A stretch of 64,000 bases of DNA from JAADFF01 sp013153035. Its GTDB lineage: Bacteria > Coprothermobacterota > Coprothermobacteria > Coprothermobacterales > JAADFF01. The notes under the pieces were generated by a model. That model was not told the DNA's origin and did no database searches. It saw only the letters and a list, made by a program, of their open reading frames with translations. The stretch lies in NCBI GenBank assembly GCA_026184435.1, contig CP046447.1. One strand, given 5' to 3'. Position numbers and translations under genes: made by a program. Of the stretch, positions 9,126-17,929 are shown in pieces; the stretch's first letter is position 1; every line of letters begins with the position of its first letter.

Positions 9126-11818
9126 GATTCATACCTCCTTCCATACCATACCTTTGCCACTTCAAGGGCAAGAGCAGGCAACAGTGATGCAATGACAATA
9201 GTTGTCAAAAGACGAATATCCTTAACAGGGTTCAGCTGCATCACCCTATCTATCCCAGGTAAATACATGGCAAGCAAGAGAAGTGCTATAGAGATGAAAA
9301 CAGCCCAGTTCATATACTTATTTGTAAACATCTTCGGGGTAAAGAGTATCCACTCCTTTTCAGACCTTGCAGCAAATCCCCTTACAACCTCTGCAATAAC
9401 CAGTGTTGCCAGTGCAGCAGTTTGTGCTACATCATGTGGAAACTGCCAAACATATTTCACAAGATAGTAGACCGAAAGGACAGCTACTGTAATAAATGTA
9501 GCTGTTGCCCCCATAAGGAATGTCATTTTTCTATCAAGAAGCGGCTCGTTGGGATCCCTTGGAGGACGTTCCATAACATCTTTTTCGGGTCCCTCCATAC
9601 CAAGAGCAAGTGCTGGGAACGAATCAGTAAGAAGGTTCAAGAAAAGAAGATGTATAGGTCTAAATGGAGATCCCCAGCCAAATAGTTCTGCCAAGAATAC
9701 TATGGCAACCTCGCCCAGATTACAAGATAATAGAAATTGCACAAATTTTCTTATGTTGTCATAGATAATACGACCTCTTCTAACAGCTTTAGTAATGGTG
9801 GCAAAGTTATCATCAAGAAGTATAAGGTCTGCAGCCTCTTTGGCTACTTCTGTACCTCTAAGCCCCATAGAAACACCAATATCTGCCATCTTCAGAGCCG
9901 GAGCATCATTAACACCATCACCTGTCATGGCAACAATTTCATTGTGATACTTCAAAGCTTTAACAATACGTAGCTTATGTTCCGGACTAACACGGGCAAA
10001 TACCTTGGTATCTTTGACTATTTTTCTTAGCTCTTCGTCTGTCATTCTCTCCAGCTCAGCACCCGTAATATATGTACCTTCTTCGTGATCTTCGACAAGA
10101 CCAATCTCTTTGGCAATGGCCATGGCAGTAATAGGATTATCACCTGTGACCATAGCAACTTTAATTCCAGCAGTTTTACACATCTTTATAGCCCCAGGAA
10201 CCTCTGGTCTTGGCGGGTCAATCATTCCAACGAGACCAACAAATATAAGGTCTTTTTCAGCTGTATCCTCATCAGGCTCTGCCATTTCTTTATAAGCAAA
10301 TGCCAAGACCCTGAGTGCCTGTGAAGCCATAGAATTTGCAGTTTCTATAATTTTTTTCCTATCTTCCTCAGTAATTGGTCTAACCTCTTCTCCCACCTGT
10401 ATATAAGATGAGACGGCAAGAATAGATTCTACAGCACCTTTCGACATGGCATAATATTTACCATCACACTTATGTATAGTCGTCATCATCTTTCTATCAG
10501 AATCAAATGGAATTTCACCTACACGAGGACATTCTTCCCTTAAACTTTGGACATCCAGCCCACCCTTATAAGCTAAAACGACAAGGGCCCCTTCAGTAGG
10601 ATCACCTACAATGCTATATACACCATTTTCATCTTTTCTAAGATGAGAATCATTACATAAAGCGGATATCTTTAATATCCATTCCATTTCTGGAACATTC
10701 GCATTTTCAATATCACCTTCAGGGCTATAACCCTCACCTTTGACTTTATGGCATCCACCCGACGGGGTTCTCACATAGCGCACTGTCATCTCGTTCTGAG
10801 TAAGCGTTCCTGTTTTATCCGTGCAAATATGAGTTGTGCTACCCAATGTCTCCACAGCAGCTAATTTCTTCACTATTGCATTTTCTGCAGCCATTTCCAT
10901 AACACCAATAGCAAGAACCAAAGTCATAACTGCAGGAAGTCCCTCAGGAACAGCGGCAACAGCCAGAGATACGGCGACCATGAACTGGTCAAGTATTGTT
11001 TGGAACATATTACTACCACTACCCCATGCCCTGTAAAGTCCCAGAGCAAAGACAATGGCAACAATACCCAAGGTGATAACACTGAGCTTTTTACTAAACT
11101 CTGCCATTTTCTTTTGCAGTGGGGTCTTTTCCTCTTCCATAGAAGCAAGTGAAGTGGCAATTTTACCAAGTTCTGTTGCTGGACCTGTAGCAACAACGAT
11201 ACCTTTGGCCCTACCCTTAACAACAGAGGTACCCATATAAAGCATATTCTTCCTATCTGCAAGAGCTGTATCTTCTCCTACTGTGCCAGGTACTTTCATA
11301 ACTGGATGAGATTCACCGGTAAGAATAGATTCATCTACCATAAGGCCAAAGGCTTCCAGTATATATATATCAGCTGGAACTTTATCACCTGCTTCAAGAA
11401 CTACAATATCGCCAGGGACAATTTCATCTACAGTGATCTCTATAATAGCCCCATCTCTTATAACTCTCGTATGAGGAGTGGTAAGTGTCTTCAATGCTTC
11501 AAGGGCACTCTCTGCTTTATATTCTTGGTATATACCAATAATGGCATTGAGCACAACAATGACAATGATGGCTATAGCATCAACCCATTCTCCTACAAAT
11601 ATGGAGATAACCGATGCCACCATAAGAAGTATAATCATAGGGTCAAGAAGTTGCTCAGCAAGCCTATCCCATAGGGTCTTTTTCTTTCCCTCAGGTAATA
11701 CGTTTCTTCCGTATTTTTCTAGCCGCTTTCGAGCTTCTTCTATTGAAAGCCCCTTTTCGGGATCAACCCCGAACTTCTTTATAACTTCTTCCCTTGTCAT
11801 AGCATGCCACTTTTCCAC
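9122..11818 (-). CDS. P-type cation ATPase, probable P2A calcium pump
   Basis: An 898-residue P-type ATPase. The actuator TGES is at 167-170, the phosphorylation motif DKTGTLT at 334-340, and TGDNP and GDGVNDAP lie in the P domain. Membrane helix 4 reads VAAVPEGLPAV (about 287-297), the pattern of SERCA/PMCA-type Ca2+ pumps rather than heavy-metal pumps, and there is no N-terminal metal-binding domain. The N-terminus (HAMTREEVIKKFGV) is the cation-ATPase N domain. The GTG at 11818 follows GGAGGGGG. It probably exports Ca2+ from the cytoplasm; Mn2+ cannot be excluded from sequence. It shares an operon with the small membrane gene downstream. Confidence 0.88.
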   Translation of the reverse strand: MEKWHAMTREEVIKKFGVDPEKGLSIEEARKRLEKYGRNVLPEGKKKTLWDRLAEQLLDPMIILLMVASVISIFVGEWVDAIAIIVIVVLNAIIGIYQEYKAESALEALKTLTTPHTRVIRDGAIIEITVDEIVPGDIVVLEAGDKVPADIYILEAFGLMVDESILTGESHPVMKVPGTVGEDTALADRKNMLYMGTSVVKGRAKGIVVATGPATELGKIATSLASMEEEKTPLQKKMAEFSKKLSVITLGIVAIVFALGLYRAWGSGSNMFQTILDQFMVAVSLAVAAVPEGLPAVMTLVLAIGVMEMAAENAIVKKLAAVETLGSTTHICTDKTGTLTQNEMTVRYVRTPSGGCHKVKGEGYSPEGDIENANVPEMEWILKISALCNDSHLRKDENGVYSIVGDPTEGALVVLAYKGGLDVQSLREECPRVGEIPFDSDRKMMTTIHKCDGKYYAMSKGAVESILAVSSYIQVGEEVRPITEEDRKKIIETANSMASQALRVLAFAYKEMAEPDEDTAEKDLIFVGLVGMIDPPRPEVPGAIKMCKTAGIKVAMVTGDNPITAMAIAKEIGLVEDHEEGTYITGAELERMTDEELRKIVKDTKVFARVSPEHKLRIVKALKYHNEIVAMTGDGVNDAPALKMADIGVSMGLRGTEVAKEAADLILLDDNFATITKAVRRGRIIYDNIRKFVQFLLSCNLGEVAIVFLAELFGWGSPFRPIHLLFLNLLTDSFPALALGMEGPEKDVMERPPRDPNEPLLDRKMTFLMGATATFITVAVLSVYYLVKYVWQFPHDVAQTAALATLVIAEVVRGFAARSEKEWILFTPKMFTNKYMNWAVFISIALLLLAMYLPGIDRVMQLNPVKDIRLLTTIVIASLLPALALEVAKVWYGRRYES

Positions 11819-11915
11819 TCAAATCCCCCTCCTCATGGAAGATGTTATTTTATCTTTGCTATTCTAACACAAACATCCCATGTATATCGAAAATATCAAG
11901 ATATCAAAAACGAAA

Positions 11916-11940
11916 CAAGGGGGCAATTAATGCCCCCTTG
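11916..11940 (-). terminator. Terminator after tRNA-Gly
   Basis: A 10-bp perfect stem (CAAGGGGGCA/TGCCCCCTTG) with loop TTAAT, followed on the minus strand by TTTCGTTTTTG, begins two bases after the tRNA 3' end. Confidence 0.8.
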
Positions 11941-11942
11941 AA

Positions 11943-12017
11943 TGGAGCGGGTGACGGGATTCGAACCCGCGACCTCCTCCGTGGCAGGGAGGCGCTCTAC
12001 CACTGAGCTACACCCGC
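11943..12017 (-). tRNA. tRNA-Gly (anticodon GCC)
   Basis: The 75-base minus-strand cloverleaf has acceptor GCGGGTG/CACCCGC, D arm GCTCAGTGGTAGAGC, anticodon stem CCTCC/GGAGG around loop CTGCCAC (anticodon GCC) and T loop TTCGAAT. The 3' CCA is encoded. Confidence 0.97.
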
Positions 12018-12037
12018 CCCTTGCCAGTCGCAAATGC

Positions 12038-12067
12038 ATTATAGCAAAAATCATTTTGTCATGTCAA
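12038..12067 (-). promoter_or_regulatory. tRNA-Gly promoter inside the end of otsAB
   Basis: On the minus strand TTGACA and TATAAT are separated by 18 bases. The -35 box lies within the last codons of the trehalose gene. The -10 box is about 20 bases before the tRNA 5' end. Confidence 0.75.
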
Positions 12068-14234
12068 GAGTACTTAGCTCATTTAAGAGGCTTCTCATTT
12101 CATCGACATCTTCAACAATCCACTTTGCTTTCGAAGGTTTAGGACCCACCTTTATTGTCCATGCATGCTCTGGCATGGCTTCAAACATATCCTCATCAGT
12201 CCAATCATCACCAGCTGCCAATATAAAATCGGCATCCTCTATGAACCGTGAGGAGGCAATCCCCTTATTAATACCGGCAACCCTTACCTCTATAACTTTA
12301 TTACCGTCAATAATCTCTAAATCTTTTCCTGAAATCAGTGACATAAGTACTTCTTTCAGCTCCGCAGCCATAACCTGTGCATGCTCGGGAAGTGCCATTC
12401 TATAATGCCATGCAATGGCATGCTCCTTCTCTTCAACAAATGCACCAGCTGTTCTGTCAGCATACAGCTCCATGATAGGTCTAATATCGTTCTTCCAATC
12501 TGAAGGAATAGCAATAAGTGTATTCCAATCCTTACCCTTATGCTTAATCCAGGCACCGTGTTCGGCCACGAAAGACACGGGCAAATCTCCAAACCACTGA
12601 TCAAGGGTCTTTCTATCTCTACCACTGACAATAACAACCTCCGCCTTATCAGAAAGCCTTTTTAGAATATCTTTTATCTCCTTATCAGGCTTAGCGTATT
12701 CTGGTCTTCTTACAATCTTCGTTAGTGTACCGTCATAGTCAAGTAGAAGCACTCTCTTTCTGGCAGATATAAAAGCATCTTTTAATTGTTTCTTAGCTTT
12801 TCCTGTTAGTATCTTCCCTGCAAACTGTCTGTGATAGTCCTTAATACCTTCCAGTCGCTCAACGAAATCTTCTGCCCATCTATGAACATTCCACTTCTTC
12901 ACCCGTTCAAACATCTTACCCATACGCTCTCTCTTTTCTTCTATGGACATTGTCAGTGCCTCGTAGATGGCATCTGCCACCCCATCGGTATCCATAGGAT
13001 TGACAAGTACAGCCTCTCCAAGCTCTGCTGCCGCACCGGCCATTTCACTTAGTACTAACATGCCACTCTCACCTTGTTTTACAGCAATATACTCTTTGGC
13101 AACAAGATTCATACCATCTCTTATGGGAGTAATGAGTGCAACATCGGCAAGGGCATACAGTGGTACCAAATCTTCCTGGGGAAAGCTTTTGTACATATAC
13201 CATATAGGTATAACACCCCAGCCTCCATATTTGCCGTTAATCTGACCAACAAGTTTATCTATCCGCTCTTTCATATCCTGATATGTTTCCACTTGAGAGC
13301 GAGAGGGCACAACAATAAGGGCAAATACCACCTTTTCTCTCATCTTTGGGTACTTATCAAAGAAGCGCTCGATAGCCTTTAATCTGAGGTCTATACCTTT
13401 GGAATAGTCAAGTCTATCGATAGATAGTACCAGTTTGCGCCCATGAAGTTTTTTCCTATAATTTTCTATCTTTTTCTGGACAGAAGAAGACTGAGCCAGC
13501 TTTATAAATCTATCGGTATCAATACCCATAGGAAATGCAGATGCCTTTATCTGCCTCTTACCAACCCATAGCCTACCCATATGATGTTCTATACCAACAA
13601 TGCGTCTAACACTGCTAAGGAAATGCCTAACATAATCATATGTATGAAAACCTATTAAGTCAGCTCCAAGCACTCCCTCAAGAAGTTCTTTCCTTTCGGG
13701 AAGCAATCTAAAAACTTCATAAGACGGAAATGGTATATGAAGGAAAAAACCAATAGTCGCATCAGGTATCTCTTTTCTTACCATTTGAGGTACAAGAAAC
13801 AGATGATAATCATGAACCCAGATAATATCCCCATCTCTATATAAGGCTATAATCTTTTTGGCAAACTTCCTGTTTACATCAACGTAGCGTTTCCACATCT
13901 CACTATCACTAAACACTGTATAGTTAGCAAAATAGTGAAATAGAGGCCACAATGTTTTATTGGAATATCCATGATAATAACCGGCTATATCCCTTGAAGA
14001 TAAAAATACAGGTTCAAATCCATCGCGTCTAAGCAGCATCTCCAGTTCTTCCCTATCATCCATAGAAAGGGTATCTGAAGCCATACCTGGCCAACCTATC
14101 CATATGCCTTCACTATTTTCAAATACAGCAGAGACGCCTGTTGCCAAGCCTCCAACACTCTTTTTGGTGGTAAACTGACCTTTGCGTCGGGAGACCGTAA
14201 CTGGTAATCTATTAGAGACAATAATATAACGCAT
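12051..14234 (-). CDS. Bifunctional trehalose-6-phosphate synthase/phosphatase (OtsA-OtsB fusion)
   Basis: A 727-residue fusion. Residues 1 to about 470 are a GT20 trehalose-phosphate synthase, starting RYIIVSNRLPVTV and including the glucose-phosphate and nucleotide-sugar sites (VGGLATG, WVHDYHL, SIDRLDYSKGI, RDGMNLVAKEY). Residues about 490-727 are a HAD-type trehalose-phosphatase with nucleophile motif DYDGTLT at 499-505, SGRDR and GDDWTDEDMF. Together they would make trehalose-6-phosphate from nucleotide-glucose and glucose-6-phosphate, then release trehalose. All catalytic motifs look intact. GGGGGTGA precedes the ATG. It is divergent from the TreT-like gene, 46 bp away. Confidence 0.93.
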   Translation of the reverse strand: MRYIIVSNRLPVTVSRRKGQFTTKKSVGGLATGVSAVFENSEGIWIGWPGMASDTLSMDDREELEMLLRRDGFEPVFLSSRDIAGYYHGYSNKTLWPLFHYFANYTVFSDSEMWKRYVDVNRKFAKKIIALYRDGDIIWVHDYHLFLVPQMVRKEIPDATIGFFLHIPFPSYEVFRLLPERKELLEGVLGADLIGFHTYDYVRHFLSSVRRIVGIEHHMGRLWVGKRQIKASAFPMGIDTDRFIKLAQSSSVQKKIENYRKKLHGRKLVLSIDRLDYSKGIDLRLKAIERFFDKYPKMREKVVFALIVVPSRSQVETYQDMKERIDKLVGQINGKYGGWGVIPIWYMYKSFPQEDLVPLYALADVALITPIRDGMNLVAKEYIAVKQGESGMLVLSEMAGAAAELGEAVLVNPMDTDGVADAIYEALTMSIEEKRERMGKMFERVKKWNVHRWAEDFVERLEGIKDYHRQFAGKILTGKAKKQLKDAFISARKRVLLLDYDGTLTKIVRRPEYAKPDKEIKDILKRLSDKAEVVIVSGRDRKTLDQWFGDLPVSFVAEHGAWIKHKGKDWNTLIAIPSDWKNDIRPIMELYADRTAGAFVEEKEHAIAWHYRMALPEHAQVMAAELKEVLMSLISGKDLEIIDGNKVIEVRVAGINKGIASSRFIEDADFILAAGDDWTDEDMFEAMPEHAWTIKVGPKPSKAKWIVEDVDEMRSLLNELSTLDMTK

Positions 14235-14280
14235 AAAATCACCCCCTTCTCTGTAATAATACCAAAGGGAGGTGAAAGGT

Positions 14281-15489
14281 ATGCAGAAAAAACTTTCTGA
14301 CTATCGTCGTGTTATTGGTGACAAAGAAATATACGAAATTTACAAGGCAGCCAAACCACTACTAGGTAAGCACGTCGTACATATCAACTCTACATATCAA
14401 GGCGGCGGTGTTGCTGAAATGCTAAATACACTCATTCCTCTAATGAACTCTATTGGCATTAAAACAGGGTGGAGAATACTTCATGGCACTCCTGAATTTT
14501 TTAATGTCACCAAATCGTTTCACAATGCCCTACAAGGGGCAGACATAAATCTGACCAACAACATAAAGAAAATCTATGAAGAGACAGTAGAAGCATTTTC
14601 TGTTTTTACCCATCTTGACCATGATTTTGTCATTGTTCATGATCCACAACCATTACCACTAATATCTTTCTACAAGAAATCCCAACCGTGGATATGGAGA
14701 TGTCATATAGACATAACCAATCCTAATAAAACGCTGTGGGAATATCTTAAAGGATTTATACTTGCCTACGATACAGTGATTATTTCTAGTGAGAAATACA
14801 AAAAGGACGATCTTCCTAACCCGCAGGTTATATTCTATCCATCAATAGATCCATTATCTGAGAAAAATAGGGATATGACTCCTGAAGAGGTAGATATGGT
14901 CATTAAAAAGTATGGTATAAAAACAGACAAACCAATAATTACTCAAATATCTCGCTTTGACCCGTGGAAAGACCCTGTAGGTGTTATAGAGGTATTCAAG
15001 AAGGTTAAGCAAAGTGTAGATGCAAGACTTGTACTTCTCGGCAACATGGCCAGCGATGATCCAGAGGGTTGGAAAATATATAGAGAAGTTGAGAAAGCTG
15101 CTAAAGACCTTATCAAGACAGGTGATGTATTACTTCTAACAGTTGATTCCAGCACATTGGTAAATGCCCTCCAGAGAAAAGCCGATGTTGTTATTCAGAA
15201 ATCCACAAGAGAAGGATTTGGCCTCACAGTCACAGAGGCTATGTGGAAGAAAAAGGCCGTTGTCGCATCTCGTGTTGGCGGTATCACACTGCAAATTGAA
15301 GACGGTGTTAATGGCTTCCTCCATGACCCATACGATTACGATGGATTTGCCAATACAATTGTTAAGCTTCTTGAGGATAAAGCCCTTGCCGAAGAGATAG
15401 GGCAGCGCGCCCATGAAACAGTAAAAGAAAAGTTCCTTATCACAAGACTCCTAAAAGATTACCTCAATCTCCTTTCATCACTTATGTAA
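14281..15489 (+). CDS. GT4 trehalose synthase, TreT-like
   Basis: A 402-residue GT-B glycosyltransferase. It opens with LLGKHVVHINSTYQGGGVAEML, characteristic of trehalose glycosyltransferring synthases (TreT) and related trehalose phosphorylase-type GT4 enzymes. The C-terminal donor domain has SRFDPWKDP and STREGFGLTVTEAMWK (the E-x7-E region). TreT joins NDP-glucose and glucose to make trehalose, reversibly. The ATG at 14281 is six bases after GGGAGGTG and is preferred to a GTG nine bases earlier. Its position divergent from otsAB supports a trehalose role over other GT4 functions. Confidence 0.85.
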   Translation: MQKKLSDYRRVIGDKEIYEIYKAAKPLLGKHVVHINSTYQGGGVAEMLNTLIPLMNSIGIKTGWRILHGTPEFFNVTKSFHNALQGADINLTNNIKKIYEETVEAFSVFTHLDHDFVIVHDPQPLPLISFYKKSQPWIWRCHIDITNPNKTLWEYLKGFILAYDTVIISSEKYKKDDLPNPQVIFYPSIDPLSEKNRDMTPEEVDMVIKKYGIKTDKPIITQISRFDPWKDPVGVIEVFKKVKQSVDARLVLLGNMASDDPEGWKIYREVEKAAKDLIKTGDVLLLTVDSSTLVNALQRKADVVIQKSTREGFGLTVTEAMWKKKAVVASRVGGITLQIEDGVNGFLHDPYDYDGFANTIVKLLEDKALAEEIGQRAHETVKEKFLITRLLKDYLNLLSSLM

Positions 15490-15500
15490 ATAGCGCGTTC

Positions 15501-15530
15501 AAGGCTGTGCATATGCACAGCCTTTCTTTT
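15501..15530 (+). terminator. Terminator after the TreT-like gene
   Basis: AAGGCTGTGCATATGCACAGCCTT is a near-perfect palindromic stem directly followed by TTCTTTTTT on the plus strand. Confidence 0.9.
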
Positions 15531-15537
15531 TTCTACT

Positions 15538-15562
15538 TTTGTATTATTTGTTATAATACAAA
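15538..15562. promoter_or_regulatory. Palindromic operator overlapping the -10 box of the gntR-ABC operon
   Basis: TTTGTATTA, a 7-base spacer, then TAATACAAA form a perfect inverted repeat 18 bases before the regulator start codon. The promoter -10 TATAAT (15552-15557) lies inside it; no strong -35 is seen. YtrA-type GntR proteins usually repress their own operon from such sites, so autoregulation is likely. Confidence 0.65.
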
Positions 15563-15579
15563 TAGACAAGGTGAGGCAT

Positions 15580-15957
15580 ATGGATATAAAAATAGATTAT
15601 CACAACACAAAACCAGTTTATAAGCAAATAAAAGAGCAAATCAAATATGCTATTGCTACAGGTGAGTTGAAACCCGATTATCGCCTTCCCCCTATAAGAA
15701 CCCTTGCATCACAGTTGCAGGTCAATCCCGGCACTATTCAAAGAGTATACAGAGAACTCCTCAGTGAGGGATACCTATACACGAAAGGTTCAGGAGGTAC
15801 ATACATCAGCAGAGAAGCTCCTGTAATTTTAGCGCATGAAAGACAACAAATCATTACAGAGGATATAAAAACATGTGTAAGTAAGGCCAAAAAATTGGGT
15901 CTGGATATACACACTATCCATAAACTCATTGATAAGGAGTGGAATAACGATGCTTGA
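15580..15957 (+). CDS. GntR family repressor, YtrA subfamily
   Basis: 125 residues. The N-terminal winged helix includes KPVYKQIKEQIKYAIATG, the LPPIRTLASQLQVNPGTIQRVYREL recognition region (split here by family numbering) and GYLYTKGSGGTYI. There is no large effector domain, only a short helical tail. That is the YtrA layout, which typically controls adjacent ABC transporter operons. It is the first gene of the operon and its stop overlaps the start of the ABC ATPase gene. Confidence 0.87.
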   Translation: MDIKIDYHNTKPVYKQIKEQIKYAIATGELKPDYRLPPIRTLASQLQVNPGTIQRVYRELLSEGYLYTKGSGGTYISREAPVILAHERQQIITEDIKTCVSKAKKLGLDIHTIHKLIDKEWNNDA

Positions 15958-16615
15958 TGTTAAGAATGTATGGGTAAAAATAGGCAAGAGAGAAATACTC
16001 AAAGACATTAGCTTTCATGTAGACAAAGGGTCTCTTACCGCATTTTTAGGACCGATAGGTAGCGGTAAAACTACAACCATTCGCACAATACTAAAGCTAC
16101 TCAAACCTTATAAGGGAACAATATCTCTTGATGGAAAGGCATTTTACATCCCACAAAATACATTAATATACCCATCTATCACAGGGTACAACATATGCTA
16201 CATAGCAGGATCTCATGCAAATACATTTAATAAATTGTGCAGTATATGGAAAATACCATGCAATACACCCATTCATGCAATATCTGAAGGTCAAAGAAGA
16301 TTAATATTCTGGGCGGCAGCTCTCTCCAGCGATGCAGACATTATACTCGCCGACGAGCCATGGCAAGGAATTGACTTACCGCGTGTAAAAGCACTGAGAG
16401 AGTACATGATCCAGTGGGTATCAGATGGAAAAAGCATATTAATGGCATCTCACCAGATATACGAGGTAGAAAAAATTGCCGATACAGTCATCTTTATTAA
16501 CGACGGTGAAATTATACTCCAGGGAAACTTAGAGGAGCTTAAGGAACATAGGGACCAAACGCTGGAACAGATGTATATGCACCTGTTTGGAGGTGAATAC
16601 TATGAGGCTGTTTAA
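15950..16615 (+). CDS. ABC transporter ATP-binding protein (first pair)
   Basis: 221 residues with Walker A GPIGSGKTTT, degenerate signature ISEGQRRL (LSGGQ expected), Walker B IILADEP and switch histidine in MASHQ. The Q-loop region is short, so the protein is compact for a DrrA/NatA-like ATPase. The ATG at 15950 overlaps the repressor gene by eight bases with AAGGAG upstream. It should energise the membrane protein encoded next. Confidence 0.85.
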   Translation: MLDVKNVWVKIGKREILKDISFHVDKGSLTAFLGPIGSGKTTTIRTILKLLKPYKGTISLDGKAFYIPQNTLIYPSITGYNICYIAGSHANTFNKLCSIWKIPCNTPIHAISEGQRRLIFWAAALSSDADIILADEPWQGIDLPRVKALREYMIQWVSDGKSILMASHQIYEVEKIADTVIFINDGEIILQGNLEELKEHRDQTLEQMYMHLFGGEYYEAV

Positions 16616-17210
16616 AACTTTTTATGGCAAAAACAATTTTTTCCTATATGTTCTGTATATAGGCATTTTGATATTTCTATATCTGTTTACAAACCTTTCT
16701 CCAGACAGCAACAAATTACTAAATGAGATGCACATTACAATGTCTAAGATACTTATGCTATACGGAATACTCGCTGGCGTTATTATAGGGGTAAGTGACC
16801 CATATTTACCTACAATATTTACCCCACGAGGTGAGTGGTATCGTACAGTTGGTATTACCGCTACCGACATATTGGAATACGAAGTCTTACATGCACTTGT
16901 TTATGCATCTATACCAACCATAGTTATTGTCTTAAAAGGAATAAGCATAGAAAAATCCCTTATGTATGTTTTTATGCCAGCAATAGCAGTTGGGCTTACT
17001 TTCACAACCCTAAAAAGTGCATTATCTCTACTATGTACAAAGGTTAACATATCCGCTTCCCTAGTACGTGTTACATACATGGTTGGAGGTATAGCACTGG
17101 CGGGGAATATCGCACAACTTGTTATCACTTATCCAATTGCAAGTAGTCTAACAGGGCTACTTATATATATATTGGGAAATGCTTTCATAATAAGGGAGGT
17201 GGTTTCATGA
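16602..17210 (+). CDS. Membrane protein, probable ABC permease of the first pair
   Basis: 202 residues with about six hydrophobic segments, starting at the ATG at 16602 with GGAGGTG upstream. Sequence identity to a named permease family is not evident. The overlapping position after an ABC ATPase gene and before another makes it the likely membrane half of that transporter. The end of the gene overlaps the next start in an ATGA arrangement. Substrate unknown. Confidence 0.65.
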   Translation: MRLFKTFYGKNNFFLYVLYIGILIFLYLFTNLSPDSNKLLNEMHITMSKILMLYGILAGVIIGVSDPYLPTIFTPRGEWYRTVGITATDILEYEVLHALVYASIPTIVIVLKGISIEKSLMYVFMPAIAVGLTFTTLKSALSLLCTKVNISASLVRVTYMVGGIALAGNIAQLVITYPIASSLTGLLIYILGNAFIIREVVS

Positions 17211-17929
17211 TCGAGATCACAAACTTAAAGCGGAATTTTGGCAAAACAGAAGTATTAAAGGGCATTAGTCTCAAGGCCGAACCCGGTAAAGTTACAGGAC
17301 TTTTGGGTCCTAATGGTGCCGGTAAAACAACAACTATCAAAATCCTTAGCACTATTCTAAAACCTCACGGAGGAGACATCATTGTTAATGGACACAGTGT
17401 TATCAAAGAGCCAGCTTTAGTTAGAAAAAATCTCGGGGTTGTATTTGAAGAATCAGGCATATATCAGAGACTTACCGGTGAGGAAAATATTCTCTACTTC
17501 GCCGACCTTGCAGATGTTCCACCTGATGTAGCAAAGGAAAGGATGTATAAGTTCTTTGAGCTTCTTGACGTAGACTATGCCAAAAAATTGGCAGGTACAT
17601 ACTCCAAGGGTATGATGCAAAAAATCAATCTTATAAGGGCCATAATACATAATCCTCCTGTAGTAGTCCTTGATGAACCAACAAACGGTCTTGATGTACC
17701 ATCAACAAGGGCCGTAGAAACATTTATCAGAGAAATGAAAGACGAAGGAAAAACGATATTACTGTCTACCCACCTCATGGCACAGGTAGAGAAACTGTGC
17801 GATTACATATACATCATTCACAAAGGAAGAATTGTAGAGGAAGGTACCCCCCAGTCTATTAAGGAGAAATACGATACCGCAACTGTAGAAGATGCCTTCT
17901 TAAAGGTGGTGAGCTCTGATGTGGCGTAA
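17207..17929 (+). CDS. ABC transporter ATP-binding protein, NatA-like
   Basis: 240 residues with full ABC motifs: Walker A GPNGAGKTTT, signature YSKGMMQKI, Walker B VVLDEPTNGLD and switch region LLSTHLM. The layout matches NatA/CcmA-type ATPases that pair with ABC-2 permeases such as the one encoded next. It overlaps that gene by 11 bases. Possible roles are sodium, drug or peptide export; the sequence alone does not decide. Confidence 0.9.
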   Translation: MIEITNLKRNFGKTEVLKGISLKAEPGKVTGLLGPNGAGKTTTIKILSTILKPHGGDIIVNGHSVIKEPALVRKNLGVVFEESGIYQRLTGEENILYFADLADVPPDVAKERMYKFFELLDVDYAKKLAGTYSKGMMQKINLIRAIIHNPPVVVLDEPTNGLDVPSTRAVETFIREMKDEGKTILLSTHLMAQVEKLCDYIYIIHKGRIVEEGTPQSIKEKYDTATVEDAFLKVVSSDVA

